64,000 nt of DNA, taken from NCBI RefSeq assembly GCF_007859815.1, contig NZ_SJPH01000007.1:1-64000 (forward strand), read 5' to 3'. This stretch comes from Botrimarina hoheduenensis. Lineage in GTDB: Bacteria > Planctomycetota > Planctomycetia > Pirellulales > Lacipirellulaceae. The notes below the pieces were generated by a model. The model worked only from the letters and a program-made list of their open reading frames with translations, did not search any database and was not told the origin of the DNA. A program made the translations under genes and the position numbers. This document shows, in pieces, positions 45,786 through 54,588 of this stretch. Each line of letters opens with the position of its first letter. The stretch's first letter is position 1.

Positions 45786-46622
45786 TTAGCGTCGCTGGGT
45801 CCATTCGGTGGACCGAAATCGTTCCTCCATCAGGGTTTGGGCCGCTTGCTGCTCCGCTTGGGAAAGCTCGCTGGGAGCAAGAGTTAGCCCCGCCGTTTCG
45901 GCGATCCGCGTCGCCCATGCCTCGGCGAGTGTCTCGCAGAAGTCCGAATCGGGGATGCACCCCCCGGGTTCGATACCTAGATCCATCATTCCGAGCAGCT
46001 CGGGAGCGTGGCGGCTTCGCCCAAGCAGGACCCCTCCGTGTTGTAGCAGCGCCCCGCGGCGGCGGCGTTGAGCGCTGCCACACACTTTATGCAGCCCCTC
46101 GGCCGCTGGCATCGGAAGCTTCTTGCTGCTTGCCTCGCGGGCCAGCAGATCGCCCCGCGACCGCCGCTGGAAGCACAGGAAAGGTTCGGGCTGGTCGGCG
46201 GCAGGTATTGCGGCCGCGCAGGTCGAAATGGCCTCGCTCGGAAACCCGAGCGAGGCCAGCGCCTCGCTCAGGGCGCGATGCACTAGGCAAGTTAGCGCGG
46301 TCGGGTCTTTCGTGTGGCCGCTGCTGGCGGGCAGGGTTAGCGCGTACGTCAGCTCATGATCGTGCACCAGGGCACCGCCACCGGTGGTCCGACGCACCAT
46401 CGGTAGCGCGCGGCTGCTGCTGTGGCGACTACGCTCCGTGTGTGCCTGGAAGTAGCCGAGTGAGAGAGTCGGCTCGCCCCATCGATAGAAGCGGAGTGCG
46501 GCAAGACCTTGATCCGCCACGGTGTCTAGCAAGACATCATCGACTGCCATGTTCCAGTCACCCGCCGCGGGGGCGTTGTGCAGCAGGCGGCAGGGCAGGG
46601 CGGGCAACGGTGTGCTAACCAA
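45786..46622 (-). CDS. Lipoate-protein ligase family protein
   Basis: The 278-residue protein has the LplA/BPL fold motifs: CRLLHNAPAAGDWNMAVDDV, RFYRWGEPTLSLGYFQ, RRTTGGGALVHDHELTYAL and KVCGSAQRRRRGALLQHGGV (the catalytic Lys motif). It would transfer lipoate or octanoate to carrier lysines. The start is uncertain: TTG 46622 leaves eight residues before the conserved CRLL; a GTG overlapping the gcvPB stop would add about 25 residues. It is the last gene of the minus-strand glycine-cleavage operon and probably lipoylates GcvH and perhaps other E2 proteins. Confidence 0.85.
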   Translation of the reverse strand: MVSTPLPALPCRLLHNAPAAGDWNMAVDDVLLDTVADQGLAALRFYRWGEPTLSLGYFQAHTERSRHSSSRALPMVRRTTGGGALVHDHELTYALTLPASSGHTKDPTALTCLVHRALSEALASLGFPSEAISTCAAAIPAADQPEPFLCFQRRSRGDLLAREASSKKLPMPAAEGLHKVCGSAQRRRRGALLQHGGVLLGRSRHAPELLGMMDLGIEPGGCIPDSDFCETLAEAWATRIAETAGLTLAPSELSQAEQQAAQTLMEERFRSTEWTQRR

Positions 46623-46684
46623 GTTGTGAGAGGCGTGACAGCGGGCCCGCTCATTCGTTGGCGTCAGGGGCTCGCCAAATAGCG

Positions 46685-48151
46685 TTAGCCGCAGTGGCAC
46701 AGCGTCGGCTGCCGGGCAGCGGCGACCTCGTCGGGTCGGCTGATCGCGGTTGTGTGCGGTGCGGTGTGGAGCAGCTCGGGGTCTTCTTCGGTAATGCGAA
46801 ACAGCATCTCGGCGAACGCGTCGAGCGTTTCTTTGCTCTCGGTCTCGGTTGGCTCGCACATGAGCGCTTCGGGGACCGTCTGGGGGAAATAGACCGTGGG
46901 GGCATGCACGCCAAAGTCGAGAAGCCGTTTGGCGATGTCCATCGCCGACACGCCGCGTTCCGTCTTGAGCTGCTTGGCCGATGCGACAAACTCATGCATG
47001 CACCGATCGCCCTGCGGGACGGGCAAGAAGTGCTTCACGCGGCTGAGCAGGTAGTTGGCGTTCAGCACCGCCTGCTCACTCACACGCCGCAACCCGTCGG
47101 GGCCGTGCGTGCGGATGTAGCAGTAAGCACGCACCAAGACGCCCGTGTTGCCAAAAAACGAGCGGACCCGTCCGATCGACTTGGGGCGCTCGTAGTCCAG
47201 CGAATAGACGGGAGCCTGGTTGTCATCGTTGCGCTTCACGACGATCGGCGCGGGCAAGTAGGACGCGAGTTTTTCTGTCACACAGATCGGGCCGGCACCG
47301 GGGCCGCCCCCGCCGTGCGGACCGCTGAAGGTCTTGTGCGGGTTGTAGTGCTGCATGTCGGCACCAAAGTCGCCGGGGCGTGTGACGCCCAGAATGGCGT
47401 TCATGTTGGCACCGTCCAAGTAGATCAAGCCGCCCCGCGCGTGAACCTCATCGGCAATCTGGCGCATGGCGGGCTCGAAGATCCCCACCGTGTTCGGATT
47501 GGTGATCATGAACACCGCGATGTGGTCATCGAGCTTCGCGCGGAAGTCTTCCATATCCACGGCCCCCGACTTGAGCGTCTTGACCGTTACGGTCTCGAAG
47601 CCCGCCATGATCGCGCTGGCGGGGTTCGTGCCGTGCGCGCTATCGGGGACAAGCACCTTGGTGCGTTGTTCGCCCCGATCGCGGAAGTAGGCCGCAGCGA
47701 CCCACAGGGCGGTTAGCTCGCCGTGGGCACCCGCTGCAGGTTGCAGGCTGCAGGCCGGCAAGCCGGAGATCTCGCTGAGAAATTCTTGCAGGTCGTACAG
47801 CAGCGCGAGCATGCCCTGGATTGTCGATTCGGGCTGGTAGGGGTGCAGATCGCCCAGCCCGGCCAGTCCCGCAGCCCGCTCGTTGCGCTTGGGGTTGTGC
47901 TTCATGGTGCACGAGCCAAGCGGGTAGAAGTGCGAATCGACCGACATGTTCTGTGTCGAGAGATTCGTAAAGTGCCGCACCACTTGGGGCTCGGCGAGTT
48001 CCGGGAGCGCCGGAGCTTGCTCGGCGATCGCCCCGGCAGGCAGCAAGGTCTCGATCGGCTGAACCGGCACGTCGCACGTTGGCAACCGTAGCGCTCGGCG
48101 TCCTGGCTTAGACAGGTCGAACAGCAGTTGGGTGTCGTGGATGTTACGCAT
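46685..48151 (-). CDS. gcvPB: Glycine dehydrogenase (decarboxylating) subunit 2
   Basis: The 488-residue protein is the PLP-binding half of the split P-protein, which decarboxylates glycine and passes aminomethyl to GcvH. Motifs are VRHFTNLSTQNMSVDSHFYP, GSCTMKHNPKRNE, PAAGAHGELTALWVAAAYF, VPDSAHGTNPASA, DGANMNAILG, and NPHKTFSGPHGGGGPGAGP with the PLP lysine (Lys273). It pairs with gcvPA 60 bases upstream in the operon. The gene ends in TGCCACTGCGGCTAA, and the lipoate-ligase frame may begin inside it. Confidence 0.95.
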   Translation of the reverse strand: MRNIHDTQLLFDLSKPGRRALRLPTCDVPVQPIETLLPAGAIAEQAPALPELAEPQVVRHFTNLSTQNMSVDSHFYPLGSCTMKHNPKRNERAAGLAGLGDLHPYQPESTIQGMLALLYDLQEFLSEISGLPACSLQPAAGAHGELTALWVAAAYFRDRGEQRTKVLVPDSAHGTNPASAIMAGFETVTVKTLKSGAVDMEDFRAKLDDHIAVFMITNPNTVGIFEPAMRQIADEVHARGGLIYLDGANMNAILGVTRPGDFGADMQHYNPHKTFSGPHGGGGPGAGPICVTEKLASYLPAPIVVKRNDDNQAPVYSLDYERPKSIGRVRSFFGNTGVLVRAYCYIRTHGPDGLRRVSEQAVLNANYLLSRVKHFLPVPQGDRCMHEFVASAKQLKTERGVSAMDIAKRLLDFGVHAPTVYFPQTVPEALMCEPTETESKETLDAFAEMLFRITEEDPELLHTAPHTTAISRPDEVAAARQPTLCHCG

Positions 48152-48211
48152 GAATTTCGGCGCGAAGCAGGGCGAAGGGATTCTTTAGAGCCACGAAGCG
48201 TGGTTGCCGAG

Positions 48212-49615
48212 TCAGGCGGTTTGCAAAGCCGAGTGAGCAGCGATTGCATCGCCGTGGCGCGTGCTGCTGACGATCGCGGCCAGCCGATCCAGCTCTTCCC
48301 GCGTGCGCTTTTCGGTCACCGAGATAAGCACACAGTCCGCCAGCTCGGGGTACCAGCGGCCCAGCGGGATGCCCGCCAGAAAGCCGTGCTCCAGACCGTC
48401 GTTGATAAAGCCGGCAACATCAGCCTGACGATCGCGGAGTACAAACTCCTTGAACGTTGGCGCGGCGAAGACCTTCTCGAAGCGGCCGGACTGGCAGAGT
48501 TGTTCAGCTAGGTAGTGGCTTTTCTGCAGGCACAGGTGGGCTGTCTCGCGCAGGCCGGTCGGACCCAGTAGCGCGAGGTACACGGTCGCTCGCAGCGCGA
48601 GCAGGCCCTGGTTGCTGCACACGTTGCTCGTTGCCTTGTCGCGGCGGATGTGCTGCTCGCGCGTTTGGAGCGTGAGCACGAAGCACCGATTCCCACGCCG
48701 GTCAGTGGTTTGCCCCACAATGCGCCCGGGGATCCGTCGAACGAGCGACTCGCGGCAAGCCAGCATGCCCAGATAGGGCCCGCCGTACTGCAGCGGCGAT
48801 CCGAGCGATTGCCCCTCGGCGACAGCGATGTCAGCCCCGGCACCCTCGCCAGACCAGTCGCCGGGCCGCTTGAGGACACCCAGGCTGATCGGATCGTAGG
48901 CCGCGATCACCAGCGCTCCTGCCTCGTGCGCGATGCGCGTGAGTTCGTCGGCCTCTTCGATGCAGCCGAAGAAGTTCGGCTGCGGAATCACGACACACGC
49001 CGTCTGCTCGTTGACCGACGCCCGCAAAGCTTCGGCTTCGATCACACCGTGCGGCGTCGTGAGCGTGACGACCTGCCCCGGCAAGTTGCTTAGATAGGTC
49101 GCGATTGTCTGGCGGTACTCGGGGTGTAGCGAGTCGGGCAGCACGACTTCGGTGCGACCCTTGCTCGCGGCGAGCGCCATCAGCACCGCCTCGGCAGCCG
49201 CCGTGGCACCGTCGTAGAGGCTGCTGTTAGAAACGTCCAAGCCGGTAAGCCGTGTGACAAGCGACTGGTACTCGAACATCGCTTGCAGGTTGCCCTGGGC
49301 GACCTCCGCCTGATAGGGCGTGTAGCTCGTATAGAACTCGCCACGGCTGGCGATGGCATCGACAACCGCCGGCACAAAGTGGTCGTAGGCACCGCCGCCG
49401 AGAAAGCACGCGTGCGAAGTCGGGCTGGCGTTGCGGGTTGCGAGCCGGCGCGTGTGTGCGTCGAGTTCCATCTCGCCCAGGGCCGCTGGCAACCGCAGCG
49501 GGCGATCGAGCCGAAAGTCGGCTGGAACCTGTTCCAGCAGCTCTTCGATCGATCCGACGCCAATCGCCGCGAGCATCGCGGCTTCGTCTTCTGGCGTGTT
49601 GTAGGTGAACGGCAT
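48212..49615 (-). CDS. gcvPA: Glycine dehydrogenase (decarboxylating) subunit 1
   Basis: The 467-residue protein is the non-PLP half of the split glycine decarboxylase P-protein. ATG 49615 is used rather than a TTG three codons upstream. Motifs include FLGGGAYDHFVPAVVDAIAS, RGEFYTSYTPYQAEVAQGNL, FEYQSLVTRLTGLDVSNSSL, YDGATAAAEAVLMA, and ADIAVAEGQSLGSPLQYGGP with GNRCFVLTLQTREQHIRRDK. It lies between gcvH and gcvPB, on the same strand, with gaps of 79 and 60 bases. Confidence 0.95.
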   Translation of the reverse strand: MPFTYNTPEDEAAMLAAIGVGSIEELLEQVPADFRLDRPLRLPAALGEMELDAHTRRLATRNASPTSHACFLGGGAYDHFVPAVVDAIASRGEFYTSYTPYQAEVAQGNLQAMFEYQSLVTRLTGLDVSNSSLYDGATAAAEAVLMALAASKGRTEVVLPDSLHPEYRQTIATYLSNLPGQVVTLTTPHGVIEAEALRASVNEQTACVVIPQPNFFGCIEEADELTRIAHEAGALVIAAYDPISLGVLKRPGDWSGEGAGADIAVAEGQSLGSPLQYGGPYLGMLACRESLVRRIPGRIVGQTTDRRGNRCFVLTLQTREQHIRRDKATSNVCSNQGLLALRATVYLALLGPTGLRETAHLCLQKSHYLAEQLCQSGRFEKVFAAPTFKEFVLRDRQADVAGFINDGLEHGFLAGIPLGRWYPELADCVLISVTEKRTREELDRLAAIVSSTRHGDAIAAHSALQTA

Positions 49616-49694
49616 GCGAGGCAACCAAAGCGGGAGGGAGTATCTTTTCGGCGTTAGGCGGCAACGCCGGGCGGGCGGGGGGAGAGGATCTTCT

Positions 49695-50090
49695 TTAGGC
49701 CTCTTCAGCGCACATCTTTTGGTAGGCGTCGTAATCCAGCAGGCCGGCCAGCGGGGCGTCGTCGGTGATCTTTACCTTGGCGATCCAGCCGGCACCGTAG
49801 GGGTCGTCGCTTAGCCATTCCAACGCATCGGCCAGGGGCGTGTTCACTTCCGTGACCTCGCCCGCTACCGGACTGTAGATATCGCTAACCGCCTTGACGG
49901 ATTCGACTTCACAAAAGGATTCCAAAGCCGCAACCGTGCGGCCTTGCTTGGGCAGCTCGATAAAGACCAGGTCAGTGAGTGACTCTACCGCGTAGGCAGA
50001 GATGCCGATCGTGGCGGTCTTGCCGCCGTCGGTCTCTTCGATCGCAACCCACTCGTGGGTCTTGGCATACAGCAGTTCTTCAGGCTTCAT
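49695..50090 (-). CDS. gcvH: Glycine cleavage system H protein
   Basis: The 131-residue lipoyl carrier shuttles the aminomethyl group between P-protein and T-protein. The lipoylated lysine is Lys66 in ESVKAVSDIYSP, with TDLVFIELPKQGRTVAALES before it and VAGEVTEVNTPLADALEWLS after it. Length and order match bacterial GcvH. It follows gcvT by 85 bases. It is the expected substrate of the lipoate-ligase-family gene at the operon end. Confidence 0.96.
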   Translation of the reverse strand: MKPEELLYAKTHEWVAIEETDGGKTATIGISAYAVESLTDLVFIELPKQGRTVAALESFCEVESVKAVSDIYSPVAGEVTEVNTPLADALEWLSDDPYGAGWIAKVKITDDAPLAGLLDYDAYQKMCAEEA

Positions 50091-50175
50091 GACAGTTGGA
50101 AGAGTGGAGCGGTGGGGGGGAGGGCGAGCCGCGAAGAACGTTCAACGATCGGCTCGGCTAAGTAAAACCGTGCCG

Positions 50176-51306
50176 CTAGCTGCGGCGATAAAAGGGGAGG
50201 GGGACGACCGTGGCGGGGGTCTCGGTGCCGCGGATATCGACCGTCAGCGACGTTCCTTCGGTGGCGTAGGGTGGCTCGACGTAAGCCATCGCGATCGGTT
50301 TGCCGAGCGTCGGAGAATGGGTGCCGCTGGTCACGACACCGCACGCGCGTCCTGCGGTGAGCACACGGTATTGCTCACGCGGCGGCCGCTTGCCTTCGAT
50401 CGCCAGCCCCACTCGTAGCCGCTGCGGACCGCTGCTGTCCGCGCTGCGTAGTGCGTCGCCGCCAACGAAAGAACGGGGCTGGCCGCCGCTGTCACACAGG
50501 TCCACTGCAAAACGGAGCCCCGCATCGAGCGGATTGAGCTGCTCGGACAGTTCGTGTCCGTAGAGTGGCATGCCGGCTTCTAGCCGGAGCGTGTCGCGCG
50601 CCGCAAGGCCGCAGGCCACGCCGCCCGCTGCGCACAGCGCTTGCCACAGCGCCGTCGCCTCTTGCGCGGGGCAAGTAAGCTCGAAACCGTCTTCACCCGT
50701 GTAGCCGGTCCGGCTGACGGCGCAGGGGACGCCAGCGACGCGTGCCTCGCAGCCCGAGTAATAGCGCAGCGCCGCGACATCGGTGTCCGCCAGTTGGGCG
50801 ACCATCGCCACGGCCCGTGGCCCCTGAACCGCGATCATCGCCGTGGCGAGGGTTTGGTCATCAAGGCTGACCTGGAAGTGCTGAGCTTCCTCGGCAAACC
50901 ATGTGTTGAGTTTCTCTCGGTTCGAGGCGTTGACAACGAGCGCGAACGCGGGGCCTTCCGCCGAGTCCACACCGACCCGTCCGGCCAGCACATCGTCCAG
51001 CATTCCGCCCGCCGAATTGCAGACCAGCGAATAGCGGATCTGGCCCGGCTTGAGCGCCGTCACGCGGCGTGTCAGCACATGATCAAGAAACGGGCCCGCT
51101 TGGCTACCGCGGACCGCTAGGCGCCCCATGTGCGAAACGTCGAACAGGCCGACCCCCGTTCGCGTGGCAACGTGCTCCTCGACGATCGAACCGTATTGCA
51201 CGGGCATCGCCCAGCCGGCGAAATCGACGAGCCTTCCCCCGTGGGCCGCGTGCCAATCGGCGAGCGGGGTGCGGAGCAAATCAACGGACTGAGCGGTGGA
51301 TGCCAT
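50176..51306 (-). CDS. gcvT: Aminomethyltransferase (glycine cleavage T protein)
   Basis: The 376-residue protein transfers the methylene group from GcvH to tetrahydrofolate. Motifs are FAGWAMPVQYGSIVEEHVAT, GLFDVSHMGRLAVRG, GMLDDVLAGR, VNASNREKL, AVQGPRAVAMVAQL, SRTGYTGEDGFELTCPA and GLAARDTLRLEAGMPLYGHE. It is the first gene of the minus-strand operon gcvT-gcvH-gcvPA-gcvPB-ligase. The 208 bases between it and the RNase R stop contain no gene, and no glycine riboswitch pattern was recognised there. Confidence 0.95.
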   Translation of the reverse strand: MASTAQSVDLLRTPLADWHAAHGGRLVDFAGWAMPVQYGSIVEEHVATRTGVGLFDVSHMGRLAVRGSQAGPFLDHVLTRRVTALKPGQIRYSLVCNSAGGMLDDVLAGRVGVDSAEGPAFALVVNASNREKLNTWFAEEAQHFQVSLDDQTLATAMIAVQGPRAVAMVAQLADTDVAALRYYSGCEARVAGVPCAVSRTGYTGEDGFELTCPAQEATALWQALCAAGGVACGLAARDTLRLEAGMPLYGHELSEQLNPLDAGLRFAVDLCDSGGQPRSFVGGDALRSADSSGPQRLRVGLAIEGKRPPREQYRVLTAGRACGVVTSGTHSPTLGKPIAMAYVEPPYATEGTSLTVDIRGTETPATVVPLPFYRRS

Positions 51307-51514
51307 CCGTGCCAGAGGTTAGCGGGGCGGGGAGTCTTCCGGGACTTGCCATACCTTAGCGGTTCGATGGCTTCCCGGAAGGGGTTTGAGGGAGCAAGCC
51401 CACGGGATCGCTCGGTCTCTGGCGGGCGGCTCGGTTGGCTGTGGGGCTAAAAATAGACGACCAAGTCCAAGCTGATCAGCCATGCAAACCGCCAGCAGTG
51501 CGGCGGAGCGCGGG

Positions 51515-53929
51515 TTAGCCGGGCTTCCGCCGATGCTTGCCGGTCTTGTCACTCTTGCCGCGGGTCATCTTTTTCCCCGCCGGCTTGCCGCTGTTCTGCG
51601 GCTTCTTGCCGCCACGCCGCGGGCTTTTCTTGTCCGGCGGCCCGGCAGACCGTTCGCGTGAAGAACTCGTGCCTCGGCCCAGATACCGAAAATCGAGCGT
51701 GCGGGCGTCGATGTCCACCGCTCCGACCGCCACCCGCACCGTATCGCCCAGCCGGAAGGCGTTGCCGGCCCGCCGACCGGTGATCGAGTGGCTCGCACGA
51801 TCGTACTGAAAGTAATCGTCCCCCAGCGCGGTGATATGAATGAAGCCCTCGGCCGGCAGGTCCTTACCCATGATGAACAGACCGAACTTTTCTACGCCCG
51901 TGATAATCCCTTCCATCGAGTCGCCGATGCGGCTCGACAGATAGTTGAGCAGCTTGACCTTCACCAGATCGCGTTCCGCTTTGGCCGCCCGTTGCTCGCG
52001 CTCGCTGCAATGATCCCCCTGCTGGAGCAGCGCGCCGACCTCTTGCACGGGCTTGGGGCCCGTCCCCCCGCGATGCGCGTTGAGCTGCTCGATCAGCCGA
52101 TGAACCGTCAGGTCGGGATAGCGACGAATCGGCGAGGTGAAGTGGCAGTAGCAACCGCTGGCGAGCGCGAAGTGGCCTTCCTCCTCAGGGCTGTAGACCG
52201 CCTTCTGCATGGATCGCAGCGCGGCGTAGTTGACGGCCGGCTGGCGTGGGTCTCCCTGCACGCGTTCGAGCAACTCTTGCAACTCGAACCGATCCTGCAG
52301 ATTCTCGGCCGGCAGATTCAGGCTCCGCACAAACTCCGTGAGCGCGCGCGACTTGCGCGGATCGGGCGAGCCGTGGACCCGCCGCAAGAACAGCAGCCCG
52401 GCGTCGGCAAGCTGCCGCGCCACCGCCTCGTTGGCGGACAGCATGAACTCTTCGATGATCTGATGGCTCTCGGTGTTCTGCTCGACGTGCGCGCCGCACA
52501 CCCGCCCCTCTTTATCCAGATCGATCTCGATCTCGGGCATCGACAACTCGAGCGCGCCACGCTCGAAACGGCGTCGACGGAGCGTCATCGCCAGCTGGTG
52601 CATATCGCCCAGCAAGCGATCAACCTCCGGCGTCATGTCGGGCGTTGCTACTTTCGCGGCAAGCGCCACCCGGGCGGTCGCCGATTCGGGCGTAACCAGC
52701 TTGCGTTCGACCAGGTAGGCGTCGACCTCGGCGTAGGTGAATCGCCGCCGACTCTTGATCGCACTCTTAAACACCTCTGAGCCGACGAAAACCCCTTCGG
52801 CGGTGAATTCGAGCACCGCCGTCACCGCATAACGCACCTTGTCGGGCTGCAAGCTCGCCAGATTGTTGCTGATGATCTCCGGCAGCATGGGGATCACTTC
52901 GTCGGGCAGATAAACACTCGTCGCACGGTCGTAGGCTTCGCGGTCCAGTGCGGTCTTGGGCTGCACAAAGTGCGACACGTCGGCGATGTGGACCCCGAGC
53001 TCCCAGTGCCCGCCGTCAAGCCGCGTCAGCGAGATGGCGTCGTCGAAGTCCCGCGCTGTGGCGGGGTCGATCGTGATCACCACGTCGGCCGTCAGGTCGC
53101 GACGCCCCGCGGGGATCGACTCATTGAACGCCGCCGCCTGTGATCGCGCAACCTCGAGTGCGTCTTCGGCAAACTCGCCCGGCAGGCTGTACTCGTACTT
53201 GATCGCCAGGGTGTCCACGCCCGGCGCGCCGCGTTGTCCCAACACGCGCGTGATGACCCCCTCTCCGTCGCGCACGTGCGACGGGAAGCGGACCATCTCG
53301 ACGACCACCTTGTCGCCATCGGCAGCCCCCTTGGCACCGGGGTCTCCCACATAAACCGGTGCGCCGAACACGCCGCCATCGATCTCCACAAGCGCCATGC
53401 CGGCCGATTCAAGATACGAGCCGACGAACTGGTTGGTGGAACGCTCGATGACGTCGACCACCTTGCCCGAAGGTTTGCCGCGCGGGCCGCTGCTTGCGCT
53501 CAGCCGCAGACGTACCTTGTCGCCACTCGCGGCGTCGCCCGCGAGCTTGGCCGGCACATAGACATCGTCATCGCGACCCGCGGCGGCCGGTGTCCCCTCG
53601 GGCCGCACAAACCCATCACCCGACGAAACGCGGCGGTAGGTTCCCACGACAAAGCGATCGGCCCGCGGCCGCTTGCCTTCTGACGTTGGCAGGCCGGCAT
53701 CGCGGGTGAATCCCTTGCGGGCCGGATGATTTGGATCGATCGGCAGAACCAAGTGATTTGGCCCGTACTCCAGTTCCCCCGCCTGGACCATCTTCTTGAT
53801 GGTCTTCTTAGTCAGGGCGATCTGGTCTCCTTCCAGGCCGAGCCGCTCGGCGATGATGCGCGGCTTGGCGGGCCGATAGGCCGTGTTGCTGGTGTAGTTC
53901 AGCACCGCTTGGCGGAGAGCTTCATCCAT
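51515..53929 (-). CDS. rnr: Ribonuclease R
   Basis: The 804-residue 3'-5' exoribonuclease has an N-terminal winged-helix-like segment (KPRIIAERLGLEGDQIALTK), cold-shock domains (VVGTYRRVSSGDGFVRPEG), the RNB catalytic domain beginning VVITIDPATARDFDDAISLT with active-site Asp residues, IADVSHFVQPKTALDREAYD and VYLPDEVIPMLPEIISNNL, and HFTSPIRRYPDLTVHRLIEQ. An S1 domain (GDSMEGIITGVEKFGLFIMG) is followed by a very basic tail rich in Lys, Arg, Gly. The basic tail is typical of RNase R rather than RNase II. It degrades structured RNA in the cytoplasm. Confidence 0.95.
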   Translation of the reverse strand: MDEALRQAVLNYTSNTAYRPAKPRIIAERLGLEGDQIALTKKTIKKMVQAGELEYGPNHLVLPIDPNHPARKGFTRDAGLPTSEGKRPRADRFVVGTYRRVSSGDGFVRPEGTPAAAGRDDDVYVPAKLAGDAASGDKVRLRLSASSGPRGKPSGKVVDVIERSTNQFVGSYLESAGMALVEIDGGVFGAPVYVGDPGAKGAADGDKVVVEMVRFPSHVRDGEGVITRVLGQRGAPGVDTLAIKYEYSLPGEFAEDALEVARSQAAAFNESIPAGRRDLTADVVITIDPATARDFDDAISLTRLDGGHWELGVHIADVSHFVQPKTALDREAYDRATSVYLPDEVIPMLPEIISNNLASLQPDKVRYAVTAVLEFTAEGVFVGSEVFKSAIKSRRRFTYAEVDAYLVERKLVTPESATARVALAAKVATPDMTPEVDRLLGDMHQLAMTLRRRRFERGALELSMPEIEIDLDKEGRVCGAHVEQNTESHQIIEEFMLSANEAVARQLADAGLLFLRRVHGSPDPRKSRALTEFVRSLNLPAENLQDRFELQELLERVQGDPRQPAVNYAALRSMQKAVYSPEEEGHFALASGCYCHFTSPIRRYPDLTVHRLIEQLNAHRGGTGPKPVQEVGALLQQGDHCSEREQRAAKAERDLVKVKLLNYLSSRIGDSMEGIITGVEKFGLFIMGKDLPAEGFIHITALGDDYFQYDRASHSITGRRAGNAFRLGDTVRVAVGAVDIDARTLDFRYLGRGTSSSRERSAGPPDKKSPRRGGKKPQNSGKPAGKKMTRGKSDKTGKHRRKPG

Positions 53930-54080
53930 TGGTGCGTCCTATACCCAAACCGATATTTGAGCGAATCGAGGAAAAAACGTCGCGGCACGTTGCCCGGCGG
54001 AAACCACTCTCCCACGCCGGGCGTAGCAAACCAAGTGCTTCAACCAATTCGGTTTGTTACGAGAACCACTGGGAGATGCG

Positions 54081-54443
54081 ATGCGAGTATCAGTTTTTGC
54101 CCCTCAGGGGGCTCCCGGCTTGGCGGCTGACGCCACCGGCCGGATTCAGAAGGCCCTCGACCGCTACGGCGCGTCGATCCGTGGCGTGGTGGTCCGGGTC
54201 CGCGACGAAAACGGGCCCCGCGGAGGCAACGACCAGAGCTGCCTGCTCCGGATCTCGCTCCGAGGAGCCCCGGACGTGACCGTTCGCGAACGCGGCACCC
54301 ACCCCCTAGGGGTCATTCTGACGGCCCTTAAGCGGGCCCGCCGCCGTGTGGCTGAACGGCTCAATGCCCGCTCTCGCCGACAGATTCGTTCCGTTGAATC
54401 GCGGCGTCAGATCGCTCTCTCCTCGCCCAGTTCCGACGACTGA
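54081..54443 (+). CDS. HPF/RaiA-like ribosome-associated protein
   Basis: The 120-residue protein starts at ATG 54081 after GGGAGA. It has the beta-alpha-beta pattern of hibernation factors: GLAADATGRIQKALDRYG, VVVRVRDENGPRGGNDQSC, LLRISLRGAPDVTVRERG, then a basic helix LGVILTALKRARRRVAERLN and an Arg/Ser-rich tail. Short planctomycete relatives resemble this arrangement. It may bind the ribosomal 30S subunit under stress, which is an inference from the family. It is divergent from rnr, with about 150 bases between. Confidence 0.75.
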   Translation: MRVSVFAPQGAPGLAADATGRIQKALDRYGASIRGVVVRVRDENGPRGGNDQSCLLRISLRGAPDVTVRERGTHPLGVILTALKRARRRVAERLNARSRRQIRSVESRRQIALSSPSSDD

Positions 54444-54588
54444 GCGTTTTACCCCTTCGGTTGCCCGCCCGGCCAGTGCGCCGGGCGGGCGTCGATCGGG
54501 CTCAAAACCCGTGCTTCGCCGGACGGGGATGCACTGCGGAGGGAATCGGCGTTGCCGTTCCCCCTGCGATTGCGTTACGACGCTCGCT

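Noticed and set aside
51307-51514. Glycine riboswitch before gcvT
   Set aside because: The conserved tandem aptamer segments were not found on the minus strand.
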